Shown piece by piece: positions 51,528-60,502 of a stretch of DNA of 64,000 nt. This DNA is from Candidatus Hydrogenedens sp. (GTDB lineage: Bacteria > Hydrogenedentota > Hydrogenedentia > Hydrogenedentales > Hydrogenedentaceae), in the NCBI GenBank assembly GCA_035361075.1, contig DAOSBX010000012.1, forward strand, positions 1 to 64,000, read 5' to 3'. The position numbers and the translations under genes are program-made. How positions within the stretch are numbered: the stretch's first letter is position 1; every line of letters starts with the position of its first letter. The notes below the pieces were generated by a model, which saw only the letters and a program-made list of their open reading frames with translations, had not been told where the DNA came from and made no database searches.

Positions 51528-52258
51528 AACCGTGCCCCTTTTGCTATAAGTTCAACCAACTCACTCGCCACTGCTTCAACCTCTGCAATAATACGATTTA
51601 CACGCCCACGTAAGTAAAAATAAATTGCCATGGCTGGAATGGCTACAACCAACCCACCTGCTGTTGTAACCATGGCTGTCGCTACACTATATGCCATTGT
51701 CAAACCTTTAACTTGCGCATCATTAAAAGCAATAGCACCAAAAGCTTGCATCATGCCCCATACTGTACCCAGCAATCCCAATAACGGTGCCAATACCGCG
51801 ATATTATTTAAGTATGAAATCCTCTGCCATAATAAACTTGCCCCACGCTCTCCTTCGCTTTCCATAGCATCCTGAACAACATATCGGTCATGTCCTACTA
51901 ACTTCACGCCAGCAAAGACCATTTTCGCAATTAATTCATCTCTACCCTCACACAAATCTAAAACACCTTTGTAATCACCTGCTTGTAAGAGATGGAACAA
52001 ACGACGGATTAACGTCTGAGGCAGTTCTCGACGCGGTGTCAATGTAAGCAATAAATAAAGTGCCCAGACCAACCCAATAAAGCCAAGTACACCTATAACC
52101 CAAAGGATAACACCGCCAGCTTTTATCATATCCCACAGCGTTAGGTTTTGTTGTATCTGTGGAACTGCCGACGCTGTCGATGCGTCTTGCCCATAACAAT
52201 AATTAAAAACGCAAAAAACGACGAGTAATAACAAAAACAATATCCATTTATTTCGCAT
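51524..52258 (-). CDS. exbB: MotA/TolQ/ExbB-family proton-channel subunit
   Basis: 244 residues. An N-terminal signal-like helix (WILFLLLLVVFCVFNYCYGQ), then helix 1 (GGVILWVIGVLGFIGLVWALYLLLTL) and a cytoplasmic loop (about 75-140: LFHLLQAGDYKGVLDLCEGRDELIAKMVFAG). The conserved MotA_ExbB part follows: LNNIAVLAPLLGLLGTVWGMMQAFGAIAFND, then GLTMAYSVATAMVTTAGGLVVAIPAMAIYFYL. It is the first gene of the operon exbB-exbD-TPR-VWA-kinase. GGGA lies upstream of the ATG. Confidence 0.93.
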   Translation of the reverse strand: MRNKWILFLLLLVVFCVFNYCYGQDASTASAVPQIQQNLTLWDMIKAGGVILWVIGVLGFIGLVWALYLLLTLTPRRELPQTLIRRLFHLLQAGDYKGVLDLCEGRDELIAKMVFAGVKLVGHDRYVVQDAMESEGERGASLLWQRISYLNNIAVLAPLLGLLGTVWGMMQAFGAIAFNDAQVKGLTMAYSVATAMVTTAGGLVVAIPAMAIYFYLRGRVNRIIAEVEAVASELVELIAKGARL

Positions 52259-52590
52259 GCAACTATTCCCTTTTTATTGTTAAATGTTAAAAATTGTTCC
52301 TATACATTATTACAATAATATTATCCTTTTACAAATAAACCAGTTGCAAAAATATTATAATACTTTAATAAAAAGTGAAGTTTATTTTCATTTATACCTT
52401 TAATGTTAAAAAGAGAAATAAAAATTTATATAATAAAAACGTATTAAAGAAACAAAAATAACATTTCTTGATGGTGTCTTATTATATAGCATTATATTTT
52501 TTAAATTTTATTTTATAAATACCTCTCCAATTCCTATTTTTTTGTGAATATATAGTTATAATACGCAAAAATTGCAAGTAAACTACATAC
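52259..52590. other. AT-rich divergent intergenic region
   Basis: About 330 very AT-rich bases between exbB (minus) and the promoter of the glycine cleavage operon (plus). I see no gene or stable structure in it; it presumably carries the exbB promoter. Confidence 0.4.
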
Positions 52591-52620
52591 TTGAAAATTT
52601 AGGGAATATTCTGATATAAT
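52591..52620 (+). promoter_or_regulatory. Sigma-70-type promoter of the gcv-folD operon
   Basis: TTGAAA (52591-52596), 18-base spacer, TATAAT (52615-52620). The predicted start near 52627 is a few bases before the riboswitch P1 stem, the expected arrangement. Confidence 0.75.
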
Positions 52621-52630
52621 TGATTTTATA

Positions 52631-52708
52631 GATGTCGCGACTGGCGATTTAAGTGGAATGAACCACAAGGGAGCGACATAAAATATCTGTGCCGATCGCC
52701 TGGGCAAA
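52631..52708 (+). promoter_or_regulatory. ZTP (pfl) riboswitch aptamer
   Basis: The class consensus is recognisable: GTCGCGACTGGCGA, AGTGGAA, ACCACAAGGGAGCGAC, then GCCGATCGCCTGGGCA. Pairings can be drawn: P1 TGTCGC (52633-52638) with GCGACA (52673-52678); P2 GTGG (52653-52656) with CCAC (52663-52666); P3 GCC (52691-52693) with GGC (52703-52705); and the pseudoknot GGCGA (52643-52647) with TCGCC (52696-52700). Such RNAs sense ZTP/ZMP, which builds up when 10-formyl-tetrahydrofolate is short, and switch on one-carbon and purine genes. It sits between a near-consensus promoter and gcvT. Confidence 0.93.
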
Positions 52709-52768
52709 TGATTAGGTTTTTTCTAAAAAAATAACAAATTAAACAATTGCCCTTTTAGGAGAGTTTCT

Positions 52769-53854
52769 TTGGAATTAAGAACAACTCCGTTATTTGAATG
52801 CTGTAAAAAAGCAGGTGGTCGGTTTGTAGATTTTCATGGTTGGTACTTGCCTGTGCAATTTGAAGGTATAATCTCAGAACATCTTCATGTCCGTTCTGAG
52901 GTGGGTATTTTTGACTGTTCACACATGGGCGAATTTCTGATTCATGGGAAAGACAAAATATCTCAGTTATCATACCTAACATGTGGAGACTTTGTTCGTT
53001 TACCTGTGGGTCGTTGTCGATATACCGCATTACTCAATTCAGATGGTTCAGTTCTTGATGACTGTGTAGGTCTTAGGATTAATGAAGAAACACTTTACCT
53101 TATTACAAATGCAGGGGTTCTGGAACAGGTCTCATCTTTATTATGCAATTCAACCATTGGTGCTACAGATGTATCGAACGGAACTGTAAAGATAGATGTA
53201 CAGGGACCCAAAAGTCTGGATGTCCTTCTCCGTATCGGTTTTGGCTCGTGGATTACTGAACTAAAATATTGGACAGGCAAAGAAGCAGATTGGAAAGGGA
53301 ACAAAATTATCGTAACTCGTGCTGGGTATACAGGTGAGTTGGGTTATGAATTATTTTTACCTCAAGAATTAGGTGAAGAGATATGGGAATTACTTATTAA
53401 AGAGAATGATGTAAAACCGTGCGGTTTAGGGGCTCGCGACACACTACGAACGGAGATGGGTTATCCCTTAAATGGACAAGATATACTCCCAGGTATAACT
53501 CCTCTAATGGCTTCAATGGAGCGGTTTATCGATTGGGAGCACGATTTTGTCGGGAAGGATAGGTTATTGAAAGACAAAGAACATAATGATTATCGAAGAC
53601 TAAAAGGTATAAAAACTAATACTCGACAAGCCCCAAGACATGGACAAAAACTTGCTCTATCTGATAAAGAGGTCGGAGAGGTAACAAGTGGGACATTTGG
53701 ACCGAGTCTCGGTGTTGGTGTAGGTTTAGCCTTATTGGATAAGGAAGCGTCTATTTCTGGAACAAAATTACAAATCATAGGTCGTTCTTTGGAAATTGAT
53801 GTTTGTGACGTACCAATTTATCAGAACGGAACTGCACGAAGAAAGGTCTTATAA
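52769..53854 (+). CDS. gcvT: Glycine cleavage system T protein (aminomethyltransferase)
   Basis: 361 residues starting at TTG 52769, supported by AGGAGA 6 bases upstream; no ATG fits. It transfers the methylene group from aminomethyl-lipoyl GcvH to tetrahydrofolate and releases ammonia. Motifs: TPLFECCKKAGGRFVDFHGWYLPVQF, VGIFDCSHMGEFLIHGKD, YTALLNSDGSVLDDCVGLRI, TRAGYTGELGYELFLP, CGLGARDTLRTEMGYPLNGQDI (folate site), and VGEVTSGTFGPSLGVGVGLALLD. First gene of the gcvT-gcvH-gcvPA-gcvPB-folD operon behind the ZTP riboswitch. Confidence 0.97.
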   Translation: MELRTTPLFECCKKAGGRFVDFHGWYLPVQFEGIISEHLHVRSEVGIFDCSHMGEFLIHGKDKISQLSYLTCGDFVRLPVGRCRYTALLNSDGSVLDDCVGLRINEETLYLITNAGVLEQVSSLLCNSTIGATDVSNGTVKIDVQGPKSLDVLLRIGFGSWITELKYWTGKEADWKGNKIIVTRAGYTGELGYELFLPQELGEEIWELLIKENDVKPCGLGARDTLRTEMGYPLNGQDILPGITPLMASMERFIDWEHDFVGKDRLLKDKEHNDYRRLKGIKTNTRQAPRHGQKLALSDKEVGEVTSGTFGPSLGVGVGLALLDKEASISGTKLQIIGRSLEIDVCDVPIYQNGTARRKVL

Positions 53855-53921
53855 ATATTATGTATGTTAAGTAGTAGTAAAAATTTAATAACAGCCCCAT
53901 ATTATTAAAGGAGAACATGCT

Positions 53922-54302
53922 ATGTATCCAGAGGATGTTCGTTATACTGAAAATCATGAATGGATAGGGGAAGAAGATGGTTTGTATGTGGTAGGCATCT
54001 CCGAATATGCTCAAGAGCAATTGGGCGATGTTACTTACGTTGAACTACCAGAGGTAGGAAGACATGTTCGACAGAAAGACCCAGTCGCTCAGGTTGAATC
54101 AGTAAAGGCGGCAGAAGATATTTATGCCCCTGTCACAGGCATTATCGTAGAAGTCAATGAAGCATTAGAGGGAGAGCCAGAACTTATCAATTTAGACCCT
54201 TATGGTAGGGGCTGGTGTTTTAAGATGGATGATATTGATATAAGCCAATATCGACGTCTAATGAATCGAGAAGCCTACGAGAAATATCTAAAATCACTAT
54301 AA
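53922..54302 (+). CDS. gcvH: Glycine cleavage system H protein
   Basis: 126 residues; lipoyl carrier that shuttles the aminomethyl group between GcvP and GcvT. RYTENHEWIGEEDGLYVVGISEYAQEQLGDVTYVELPEVG opens the fold. The lipoylated Lys62 lies in VESVKAAEDIYAPVTG, and NLDPYGRGWCFKMDDID closes it. Complete. AAAGGAG precedes the ATG. Confidence 0.98.
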   Translation: MYPEDVRYTENHEWIGEEDGLYVVGISEYAQEQLGDVTYVELPEVGRHVRQKDPVAQVESVKAAEDIYAPVTGIIVEVNEALEGEPELINLDPYGRGWCFKMDDIDISQYRRLMNREAYEKYLKSL

Positions 54303-54414
54303 CATTTCTGGTATAAAAACATTTTATTTTGGGCAAGAGGAATCGTATTTTTGAAAATGGATTTTTGGTTTTTACGAGAGAAAACACAAACATTTTTTTG
54401 AGGAATAAAACATT

Positions 54415-55755
54415 ATGACATGGGTACCATCAACAGAAGAAGATATTCAGCACATGCTCCAAATAATTGGTGTGCAAACAATAGAGGAGTTATTTCAGGA
54501 CATTCCACAGGAGTTACAGTTAAAATCATGGAATATTCCCAAAGGAATTTCTGAGCCTGAGGCATATCAATTTCTAAAAAGACTAAGTGGTAGAAATCAG
54601 ACAAATACCATTTCATTTCTCGGTGGTGGCATATACGACCATTATATCCCTGCTGTAGTTGATAGCCTCTCGCAACGTGGTGAGTTTTTGACCGCATATA
54701 CTCCATATCAGCCAGAATGTGCCCAAGGTACATTACAAGCAATATATGAATATCAAACAGCCTTATGCCGACTGACAGATATGGAAGTGGCAAATGCTTC
54801 TCTTTATGATGGTGGCACAGCTCTTTTTGAGGCAGTCACCATGGCAGTGCGAATTACAGGTAGAAGAAAAATACACATTTTAGATGGCTTAAACCCTATT
54901 TATGAGCAAATGCTACGAACACATACCGCAAATCTTGATTTAGAGATTGAATACAGTAAACAACCGAAAGACTGTGCCTGTGTAATAGGGGCAACTCCTG
55001 ATTTTTTCGGAAATATGCATGATTTTTCTGAACTCGCTAAACAATGTCATGAGGCTGGAACACTTTTAGTGGTTCAGTTCTATCCGATTGCTCTTGGCAT
55101 CATGAAAACCCCTGGAGAAATGGGCGCTGATATTGCCATTGGTGAAGGACAAGGCTTAGGACTACCACTCGGTTTCGGAGGCCCCTATTTAGGATTATTT
55201 GCTACACGGAAAGAATACATTCGCAAGATGCCCGGTCGAATTACAGCCATGACTGTCGACAAACAGGGAAATCGAGGCTTCGTCTTAACACTCCAAGCCC
55301 GAGAACAACATATTCGCCGAGAAAAAGCAATGTCAAATATATGCTCCAATCAAGCATGGTGTGCACTTCGTGCTTTAATTTATCTATGTGAGGTCGGCAA
55401 ACATGGGCTAACAGAAATTGCGAAACACTGCTATTGGAAATCTGAGTATCTAAAGCAGGAATTATCTAAATTTGTACCCGTCGTAAATTCATCATTAACT
55501 TTTAATGAATTTGTAGTCCGTTTGCCGATGCCAGCCGAAAAAGCTATTGAACAATTAAAAGAACAAAATATTTTGGCGGGTATCCCCTTAAAATCATTTT
55601 TCGAAAGTTGTAAATTGACATCGCCACGTAAAGATGTCAATGGCAATGTCTATGGAGAGGTTGGAGATATACTAATTGCAGTTACAGAAAAAAGAACACG
55701 GATTGAATTAGACCTGTTTGTAGAGGCACTTCGTAAAGTGCTTACAAAGGAGTAG
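54415..55755 (+). CDS. gcvPA: Glycine dehydrogenase (decarboxylating) subunit 1
   Basis: 446 residues; N-terminal half of the split P protein. It forms a complex with GcvPB to decarboxylate glycine. Motifs: SFLGGGIYDHYIPAVVDSLSQRGEFLTAYTPYQPECAQGTLQAIYEYQTALCRLTDMEVANASLYDGGTALFEA, then IGEGQGLGLPLGFGGPYLGLFATRKEYIRKMPGRI. Complete for this family. GAGGAA lies upstream. A split P protein is shared with Firmicutes, Thermotoga and many PVC-like bacteria. Confidence 0.97.
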   Translation: MTWVPSTEEDIQHMLQIIGVQTIEELFQDIPQELQLKSWNIPKGISEPEAYQFLKRLSGRNQTNTISFLGGGIYDHYIPAVVDSLSQRGEFLTAYTPYQPECAQGTLQAIYEYQTALCRLTDMEVANASLYDGGTALFEAVTMAVRITGRRKIHILDGLNPIYEQMLRTHTANLDLEIEYSKQPKDCACVIGATPDFFGNMHDFSELAKQCHEAGTLLVVQFYPIALGIMKTPGEMGADIAIGEGQGLGLPLGFGGPYLGLFATRKEYIRKMPGRITAMTVDKQGNRGFVLTLQAREQHIRREKAMSNICSNQAWCALRALIYLCEVGKHGLTEIAKHCYWKSEYLKQELSKFVPVVNSSLTFNEFVVRLPMPAEKAIEQLKEQNILAGIPLKSFFESCKLTSPRKDVNGNVYGEVGDILIAVTEKRTRIELDLFVEALRKVLTKE

Positions 55756-55760
55756 TATAT

Positions 55761-57209
55761 ATGAAACTAATATATGAAAAATGCAATCATCGGCAGGCAT
55801 TTTCTTTAGGGAAATGTGATGTCCCCGAAAAAGAGTTCCCCAGTGAATTTCGAAGACAAAAATTGGCAGAATTACCAGAGGTATCTGAATTAGATGTAGT
55901 CCGACATTTCACGCATTTATCACGGCGGAATATGGGAATTGATACTCATTTTTATCCGCTCGGTTCCTGTACAATGAAATATAATCCTAAAATAGCAGAT
56001 ATCGTCTCTGCTTTTGATGGTTTTACACAACTTCATCCTCAATTGACTTCTTCTCCAGTATATTATGACTGTATTCAGGGAGCGTTAGAAATAGTTTACG
56101 AAACTGAACGACTTCTAAGTGAAATTTCTGGAATGAAAGCGGTATCCTTACAACCGATGGCTGGTGCCCATGGTGAACTGACAGGGGTTCTTATTATATC
56201 CGCCTATCATAAAAAACATGGCAATCATCATAAAAAAACAATACTTATCCCTGATTCAGCCCACGGCACTAATCCAGCCAGTGCTGTTATTGCAGGATTT
56301 CAGGTACAGGAAATCCAATCAAACGAGCAAGGAACTTTGGATCTGGATAACTTCCGAAAGGCTATAAACGATGAGGTTGCGGGTATCATGCTAACCTGCC
56401 CAAATACCCATGGGCTGTTTGAAAAAGATATAACAGAAATTGCTCGATTGGCTCATCAACACGATGCTTTGCTTTATTATGATGGCGCCAACTTAAATGC
56501 AATCATAGGTAAGTGTCGCCCCGGTGATTTAGGTTTTGATGTGATGCACTTTAATTTGCATAAGACATTTGCAACACCTCATGGGATGGGCGGACCCGGT
56601 TCAGGTCCTGTTGGGGTTAATGAACGTCTGTTAGATTTTCTCCCCGAACCAAGAGTTGTCAAAACAAGTGATTCAAAATACAGCCTTGAATATCCAAGCA
56701 ATAGTATCGGTAAGGTTTCATCTTTTCTGGGACAATTCCTTGTAGCAGTTCGAGCCTATGTTTACATCCTTATGCAAGGAGATGAAGGATTGCGAGAAGT
56801 CAGCCGTAATGCGGTATTAAATGCAAACTATATTCTGGCTCGACTTCGTTCTGTTTTTCCACCTGCCTTTGACCGATTATGTATGCATGAATGCGTACTT
56901 ACTGCCAGTCCATTTCACGACGTTAATGTGCGAGCCTTAGATTTTGCAAAAGCCCTTCTCGATAGAGGATTTCACGCCCCAACTATCTATTTTCCACTCA
57001 CCGTAAAAGAAGCCATGATGATTGAACCAACTGAAACAGAGACCAAAGAAACACTCGACCAATTTTGTGACACTATGTTGGAACTCGCAAAATTAGCCAA
57101 AGTGTCGCCCGAAGAATTACATAAAGCACCTATAACAACTCCAGTTCAACGGCTGGATGAAGTAAAAGCGGCAAAAGAATTAAATGTCGTCAAGCCTATT
57201 TCTAAATGA
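55761..57209 (+). CDS. gcvPB: Glycine dehydrogenase (decarboxylating) subunit 2
   Basis: 482 residues; C-terminal half of the split P protein carrying PLP. LSRRNMGIDTHFYPLGSCTMKYNPK near the N-terminus. PDSAHGTNPASAVIAGF is also present. The PLP Lys lies in FDVMHFNLHKTFATPHGMGGPGSGPVGV. HAPTIYFPLTVKEAMMIEPTETETKETLDQF is the C-terminal signature. Its ribosome site AAGGAG overlaps the gcvPA stop, so the two subunits are coupled for equal output. Confidence 0.97.
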   Translation: MKLIYEKCNHRQAFSLGKCDVPEKEFPSEFRRQKLAELPEVSELDVVRHFTHLSRRNMGIDTHFYPLGSCTMKYNPKIADIVSAFDGFTQLHPQLTSSPVYYDCIQGALEIVYETERLLSEISGMKAVSLQPMAGAHGELTGVLIISAYHKKHGNHHKKTILIPDSAHGTNPASAVIAGFQVQEIQSNEQGTLDLDNFRKAINDEVAGIMLTCPNTHGLFEKDITEIARLAHQHDALLYYDGANLNAIIGKCRPGDLGFDVMHFNLHKTFATPHGMGGPGSGPVGVNERLLDFLPEPRVVKTSDSKYSLEYPSNSIGKVSSFLGQFLVAVRAYVYILMQGDEGLREVSRNAVLNANYILARLRSVFPPAFDRLCMHECVLTASPFHDVNVRALDFAKALLDRGFHAPTIYFPLTVKEAMMIEPTETETKETLDQFCDTMLELAKLAKVSPEELHKAPITTPVQRLDEVKAAKELNVVKPISK

Positions 57210-57231
57210 ATAATAAGATAAGGGTTAGAGT

Positions 57232-58134
57232 ATGCCGACACCGAGAAAACCAAAATTATTAGATGGCGTTAAACTCGCAGAAAAAATCAAGGCGGAATTA
57301 AAACAAAAAGTGTTAGAACTCAAAGAAAAAGGTATTATGCCCGGTCTTGCAGTTGTACTTGTAGGTGATAACCCTGCAAGTCAGATTTACGTTCGAAATA
57401 AACGAAAAACATGTGAGGAATTAGGAATTCAGTCTTTCGCTTATGATTTGCCTAAAGAAACAACAGAAACAGAATTACTCGAATTAATAGATAAACTAAA
57501 CCGTGATAATGCAGTGCACGGGATATTAATACAAAGCCCTGTTCCAAAACATATTGATGAAGAAAAAATTCTGAACGCTGTTGACCCTAATAAAGATGTA
57601 GATGGTTTTCATCCTGTAAATAAAGGAAAGTTACTAAATGGACAGGATTGCTTTGTTGCCTGCACACCTGCAGGTATTCAGGAGTTACTTCTCCGTTATG
57701 GATACAACATTCAGGGAAGACATGTCGTTATTGTTGGTCGTTCCAATATTGTAGGGAAACCCTTAGCAGCTTTGCTCGTACAGAAATCTGTGGGGGCAGA
57801 TGCGACTGTCACAATTTGTCATTCACGAACAAAAAACTTAGCACAAATAACCAAGACTGCTGACATCCTTGTTGCTGCTATGGGCGTTCCAGAGTTTATT
57901 CAAGGCAGAATGGTAAGAGATGGATGTGTTGTAATTGATGTAGGCATGAATCGCATACCAGACAATACCAAAAAGTCAGGCTATCGCCTCATAGGTGACG
58001 TCCATTTCCCAAGTGTATCTAAAAAAGCACGAGCTATTACCCCTGTCCCTGGTGGCGTAGGTCCTATGACTATTGCGATGCTTATGAAAAACACCGTCAA
58101 ATCCGCAGAAAAGACTCTTCATCACACTTCTTAA
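57232..58134 (+). CDS. folD: Bifunctional methylenetetrahydrofolate dehydrogenase/cyclohydrolase
   Basis: 300 residues; converts 5,10-methylene-THF, the product of glycine cleavage, to 10-formyl-THF. Motifs: PGLAVVLVGDNPASQIYVRNKRKTCEELGI (with the catalytic Lys), GILIQSPVPKHIDEEKILNAVDPNKDVDGFHPVNKGKL, GRHVVIVGRSNIVGKPLAALLVQK (NADP site) and ITPVPGGVGPMTIAMLMKNT. Last gene of the ZTP-riboswitch operon; its product is exactly the one-carbon donor whose lack raises ZTP. Confidence 0.97.
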   Translation: MPTPRKPKLLDGVKLAEKIKAELKQKVLELKEKGIMPGLAVVLVGDNPASQIYVRNKRKTCEELGIQSFAYDLPKETTETELLELIDKLNRDNAVHGILIQSPVPKHIDEEKILNAVDPNKDVDGFHPVNKGKLLNGQDCFVACTPAGIQELLLRYGYNIQGRHVVIVGRSNIVGKPLAALLVQKSVGADATVTICHSRTKNLAQITKTADILVAAMGVPEFIQGRMVRDGCVVIDVGMNRIPDNTKKSGYRLIGDVHFPSVSKKARAITPVPGGVGPMTIAMLMKNTVKSAEKTLHHTS

Positions 58135-58160
58135 ATATGTTTAGGCACATCTACCCTGAA

Positions 58161-58337
58161 TTAATTTTCAGGCTTTTCAGTCTTATCGTCCTCTTTCTTT
58201 TCGAGAATAATTAGAAAATCATTATAACTGTGGCTATTGTTAGCAGTGACAGAGACTACTTTCCACCCCTGCCTCAGCAAATTTTCAAGGTCATACTTGC
58301 CAGTACCATTGGATTGAATAATAACCGCTTTTTGCAT
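58161..58337 (-). CDS. Small DUF4177-like protein
   Basis: 58 residues from ATG 58337 (GAGGG 11 bases upstream); an ATG at 58355 would overlap the end of aroD. The sequence QKAVIIQSNGTGKYDLENLLRQGWKVVSVTANNSHSYNDFLIILEKKE has the beta-alpha-beta pattern and the LxxxGWxVVS motif of small DUF4177-type proteins. The tail is charged. No function is known. It lies directly behind aroD on the same strand. Confidence 0.65.
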   Translation of the reverse strand: MQKAVIIQSNGTGKYDLENLLRQGWKVVSVTANNSHSYNDFLIILEKKEDDKTEKPEN

Positions 58338-58344
58338 AATGTTG

Positions 58345-59118
58345 TTAACCCTCATTTAGTATATTTGTTTTATTTAATACCTTCCCAACAACTTGTTCCT
58401 TTTCTGGGAAAAACATTTTAGTGTATTTGTAAATTTGCTTGCAAGTAGGCTGGTTAGGTGCAGTTGGTGTGCCTATTGCTGAATACGTAAAAACAGATCC
58501 GATATTCGCAAAAAGAACACGCGAGAATAATGCTGTTTTCCCCATCGTCATCAGCGAAAGAGGCATTTCTCCTTCACATTGGAACTGCAATAGTGGCAAT
58601 AATTGCTTTGGATGGTCTGCATATCCAGCTATCTTAACTATATCCACTTGATATTTTTTACCAATGGTTACAAGCTGATGTAATTTTTTCAGAGGAGGCA
58701 CAGTCTTAAAATTATGATATGAGCCGATGATAAGTTTCCCTTCTTGTTTAACATTATCCAATAGTTTCTCATGCTGAGATAGCTCAGCAAGTTCAATATC
58801 AACTGCAAACACATGCTTCAAATATCTTAAATATAGCGACTCTCTCTCTTTCTTGGTTCCACTAAAAAATCCACCTTCTCTCTTCGAGCGAGCGGTTATT
58901 ACGATTTTTTTACCATCTAAAGTGGCTAAATTCTTGGTGAGGATTTTCTCAAACTCCGATGTATATTCTTTTTGAAGTAAATCAAACCGCAGTTCAAAGG
59001 CTATGGCTCCATACTTCTCCGCCTCTACAATATCTCTTTGAGAAAAACCCTTTCCAGAACAGGCAATAAGACGCGGTGGATAAGTTCCCTTTATCAATTC
59101 TTTGAGCAAATAGTTCAT
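58345..59118 (-). CDS. aroD: 3-dehydroquinate dehydratase, type I
   Basis: 257 residues; third step of the shikimate pathway. Type I features: ACSGKGFSQRDIVEAEKYGAIAFELRFDLL (substrate-binding E-x-R-x-D), IVITARSKREGGFF, the catalytic His in LIIGSYHNFKTVPP, the Schiff-base Lys in VDIVKIAGYADH, and the substrate loop near the end (TPTAPNQPTC). All key residues are present. The ribosome site is weak. No other aro genes are in view. Confidence 0.93.
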   Translation of the reverse strand: MNYLLKELIKGTYPPRLIACSGKGFSQRDIVEAEKYGAIAFELRFDLLQKEYTSEFEKILTKNLATLDGKKIVITARSKREGGFFSGTKKERESLYLRYLKHVFAVDIELAELSQHEKLLDNVKQEGKLIIGSYHNFKTVPPLKKLHQLVTIGKKYQVDIVKIAGYADHPKQLLPLLQFQCEGEMPLSLMTMGKTALFSRVLFANIGSVFTYSAIGTPTAPNQPTCKQIYKYTKMFFPEKEQVVGKVLNKTNILNEG

Positions 59119-59267
59119 AATGGCTTTTATTTTCCCTTTTAGTTCAAATGTTTAATATTAAGTTTACTATTTTAAAAAATCCTTTTCAAATATGATATGA
59201 TAAAGTCGCAACGTTTGAGGTAATTACTCTCAAAAAATAATAACCCTCAATATAAGGAGATGGAACC

Positions 59268-60485
59268 GTGGGAATTGATACCGTCTTGTATTTACGTTTA
59301 AGTGCCATGATGTTTCTTGAATTCGCCGTTTGGGGAGCATGGGCACCCGTGTTAGCATCGTATCTAATTAACGATTTAAAATTATCTGGCAAACAAACAG
59401 GTTGGATATATGCAACTTTATGGCTTGCATGTATCATCTCACCATTTTTAGGTGGGCAAATCGCAGACCGTTATCTTGCCACTGAATATTTCCTTGGGGG
59501 AGTCCATCTTATCGGTGGTATCTGTCTGTTATATGCCGCCTATCAACGTAAGTTTACGCCATTGTTAATTTTAATGTTTATCTATTCATTACTTTATGCC
59601 CCCACGTTAGCACTGGTAAATTCTCTCATGTTCAGTAACATTACAAATCCAGACGTAGTCGCTCCACGAATTCGTGTTTGGGGAACTATTGGCTGGATAG
59701 CCGCGGGTTGGTTACTAACTGTAATGCGGAATATGGCAGGAGCAGAAAGCAATAAAAAATATTCTGACTGCCTCTTAATTGCTGGGATTATGTCCGTCAT
59801 TTTAGGTTTATACTGCTTTACTTTACCTCATACCCCACCACCAGACAAACCAGGAAATCCTTTAGCGTTCTTAGAAGCATTCCAATTAATGAAAGAGCCG
59901 TATTTCCTTGTTTTCTTAATTATCTCTTTCATAGTAACTACAGAATTGCAATTCTACTATGTACCTACCGCACCATTCCTGCAAGATATCGGTGTCCGTA
60001 GTTCCAATGTGCCAGCCATTATGACAATAGCCCAGATTGCTGAAATAGTTGGTATGGCAGTACTTCTTCCTCTTGCAATGGCAAAATTAGGGATTCAATG
60101 GGTTCTGGTGATTGGTGTAATTGCCTGGCCCTTACGTTATGTCATTTTTGCAATGATGAAACCTGTATGGCTGGTCATTGCTTCTCTATCGTTCCATGGT
60201 ATTGGCTACACCTTCTTCTTCTTTGCAGGTCAAATGTTCGTAGATAGAGTAGCCCCACCAGATATTCGTGCTTCCGCTCAGGCTCTTATTGCAGTTGCAA
60301 CATTAGGATTGGGCAACTTCATAGGCACACAATTTACAGGAATTATCTTAGACTTTTTCAAGGATGCTGAGGGAAATTTCAAATGGCGTCCAATTTTCTT
60401 GATACCCTGTGTATTAACAGTTGCTTGTGCAATTGCTTTCTTACTCTTCTTCCATCCTCCCGCAGTAGTAGGAGCAGGAAATTAA
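59268..60485 (+). CDS. MFS transporter, nucleoside:proton symporter-like
   Basis: 405 residues from GTG 59268 with AAGGAG upstream. Twelve membrane helices, major facilitator superfamily. The opening LYLRLSAMMFLEFAVWGAWAPVLASYLI and the TGWIYATLWLACIISPFLGGQIADRYLATEYFLGG loop match the NupG/XapB (Nuc_H_symport) branch, common in Planctomycetota and Bacteroidota. IRVWGTIGWIAAGWLL and the RASAQALIAVATLGLGNFIGTQFTG segment support this. The substrate is probably a nucleoside or related compound, but not certain. It is followed by a strong hairpin shared with the convergent peptidase gene. Confidence 0.88.
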   Translation: MGIDTVLYLRLSAMMFLEFAVWGAWAPVLASYLINDLKLSGKQTGWIYATLWLACIISPFLGGQIADRYLATEYFLGGVHLIGGICLLYAAYQRKFTPLLILMFIYSLLYAPTLALVNSLMFSNITNPDVVAPRIRVWGTIGWIAAGWLLTVMRNMAGAESNKKYSDCLLIAGIMSVILGLYCFTLPHTPPPDKPGNPLAFLEAFQLMKEPYFLVFLIISFIVTTELQFYYVPTAPFLQDIGVRSSNVPAIMTIAQIAEIVGMAVLLPLAMAKLGIQWVLVIGVIAWPLRYVIFAMMKPVWLVIASLSFHGIGYTFFFFAGQMFVDRVAPPDIRASAQALIAVATLGLGNFIGTQFTGIILDFFKDAEGNFKWRPIFLIPCVLTVACAIAFLLFFHPPAVVGAGN

Positions 60486-60502
60486 CAAGTAAAGCATAAA
60501 AC

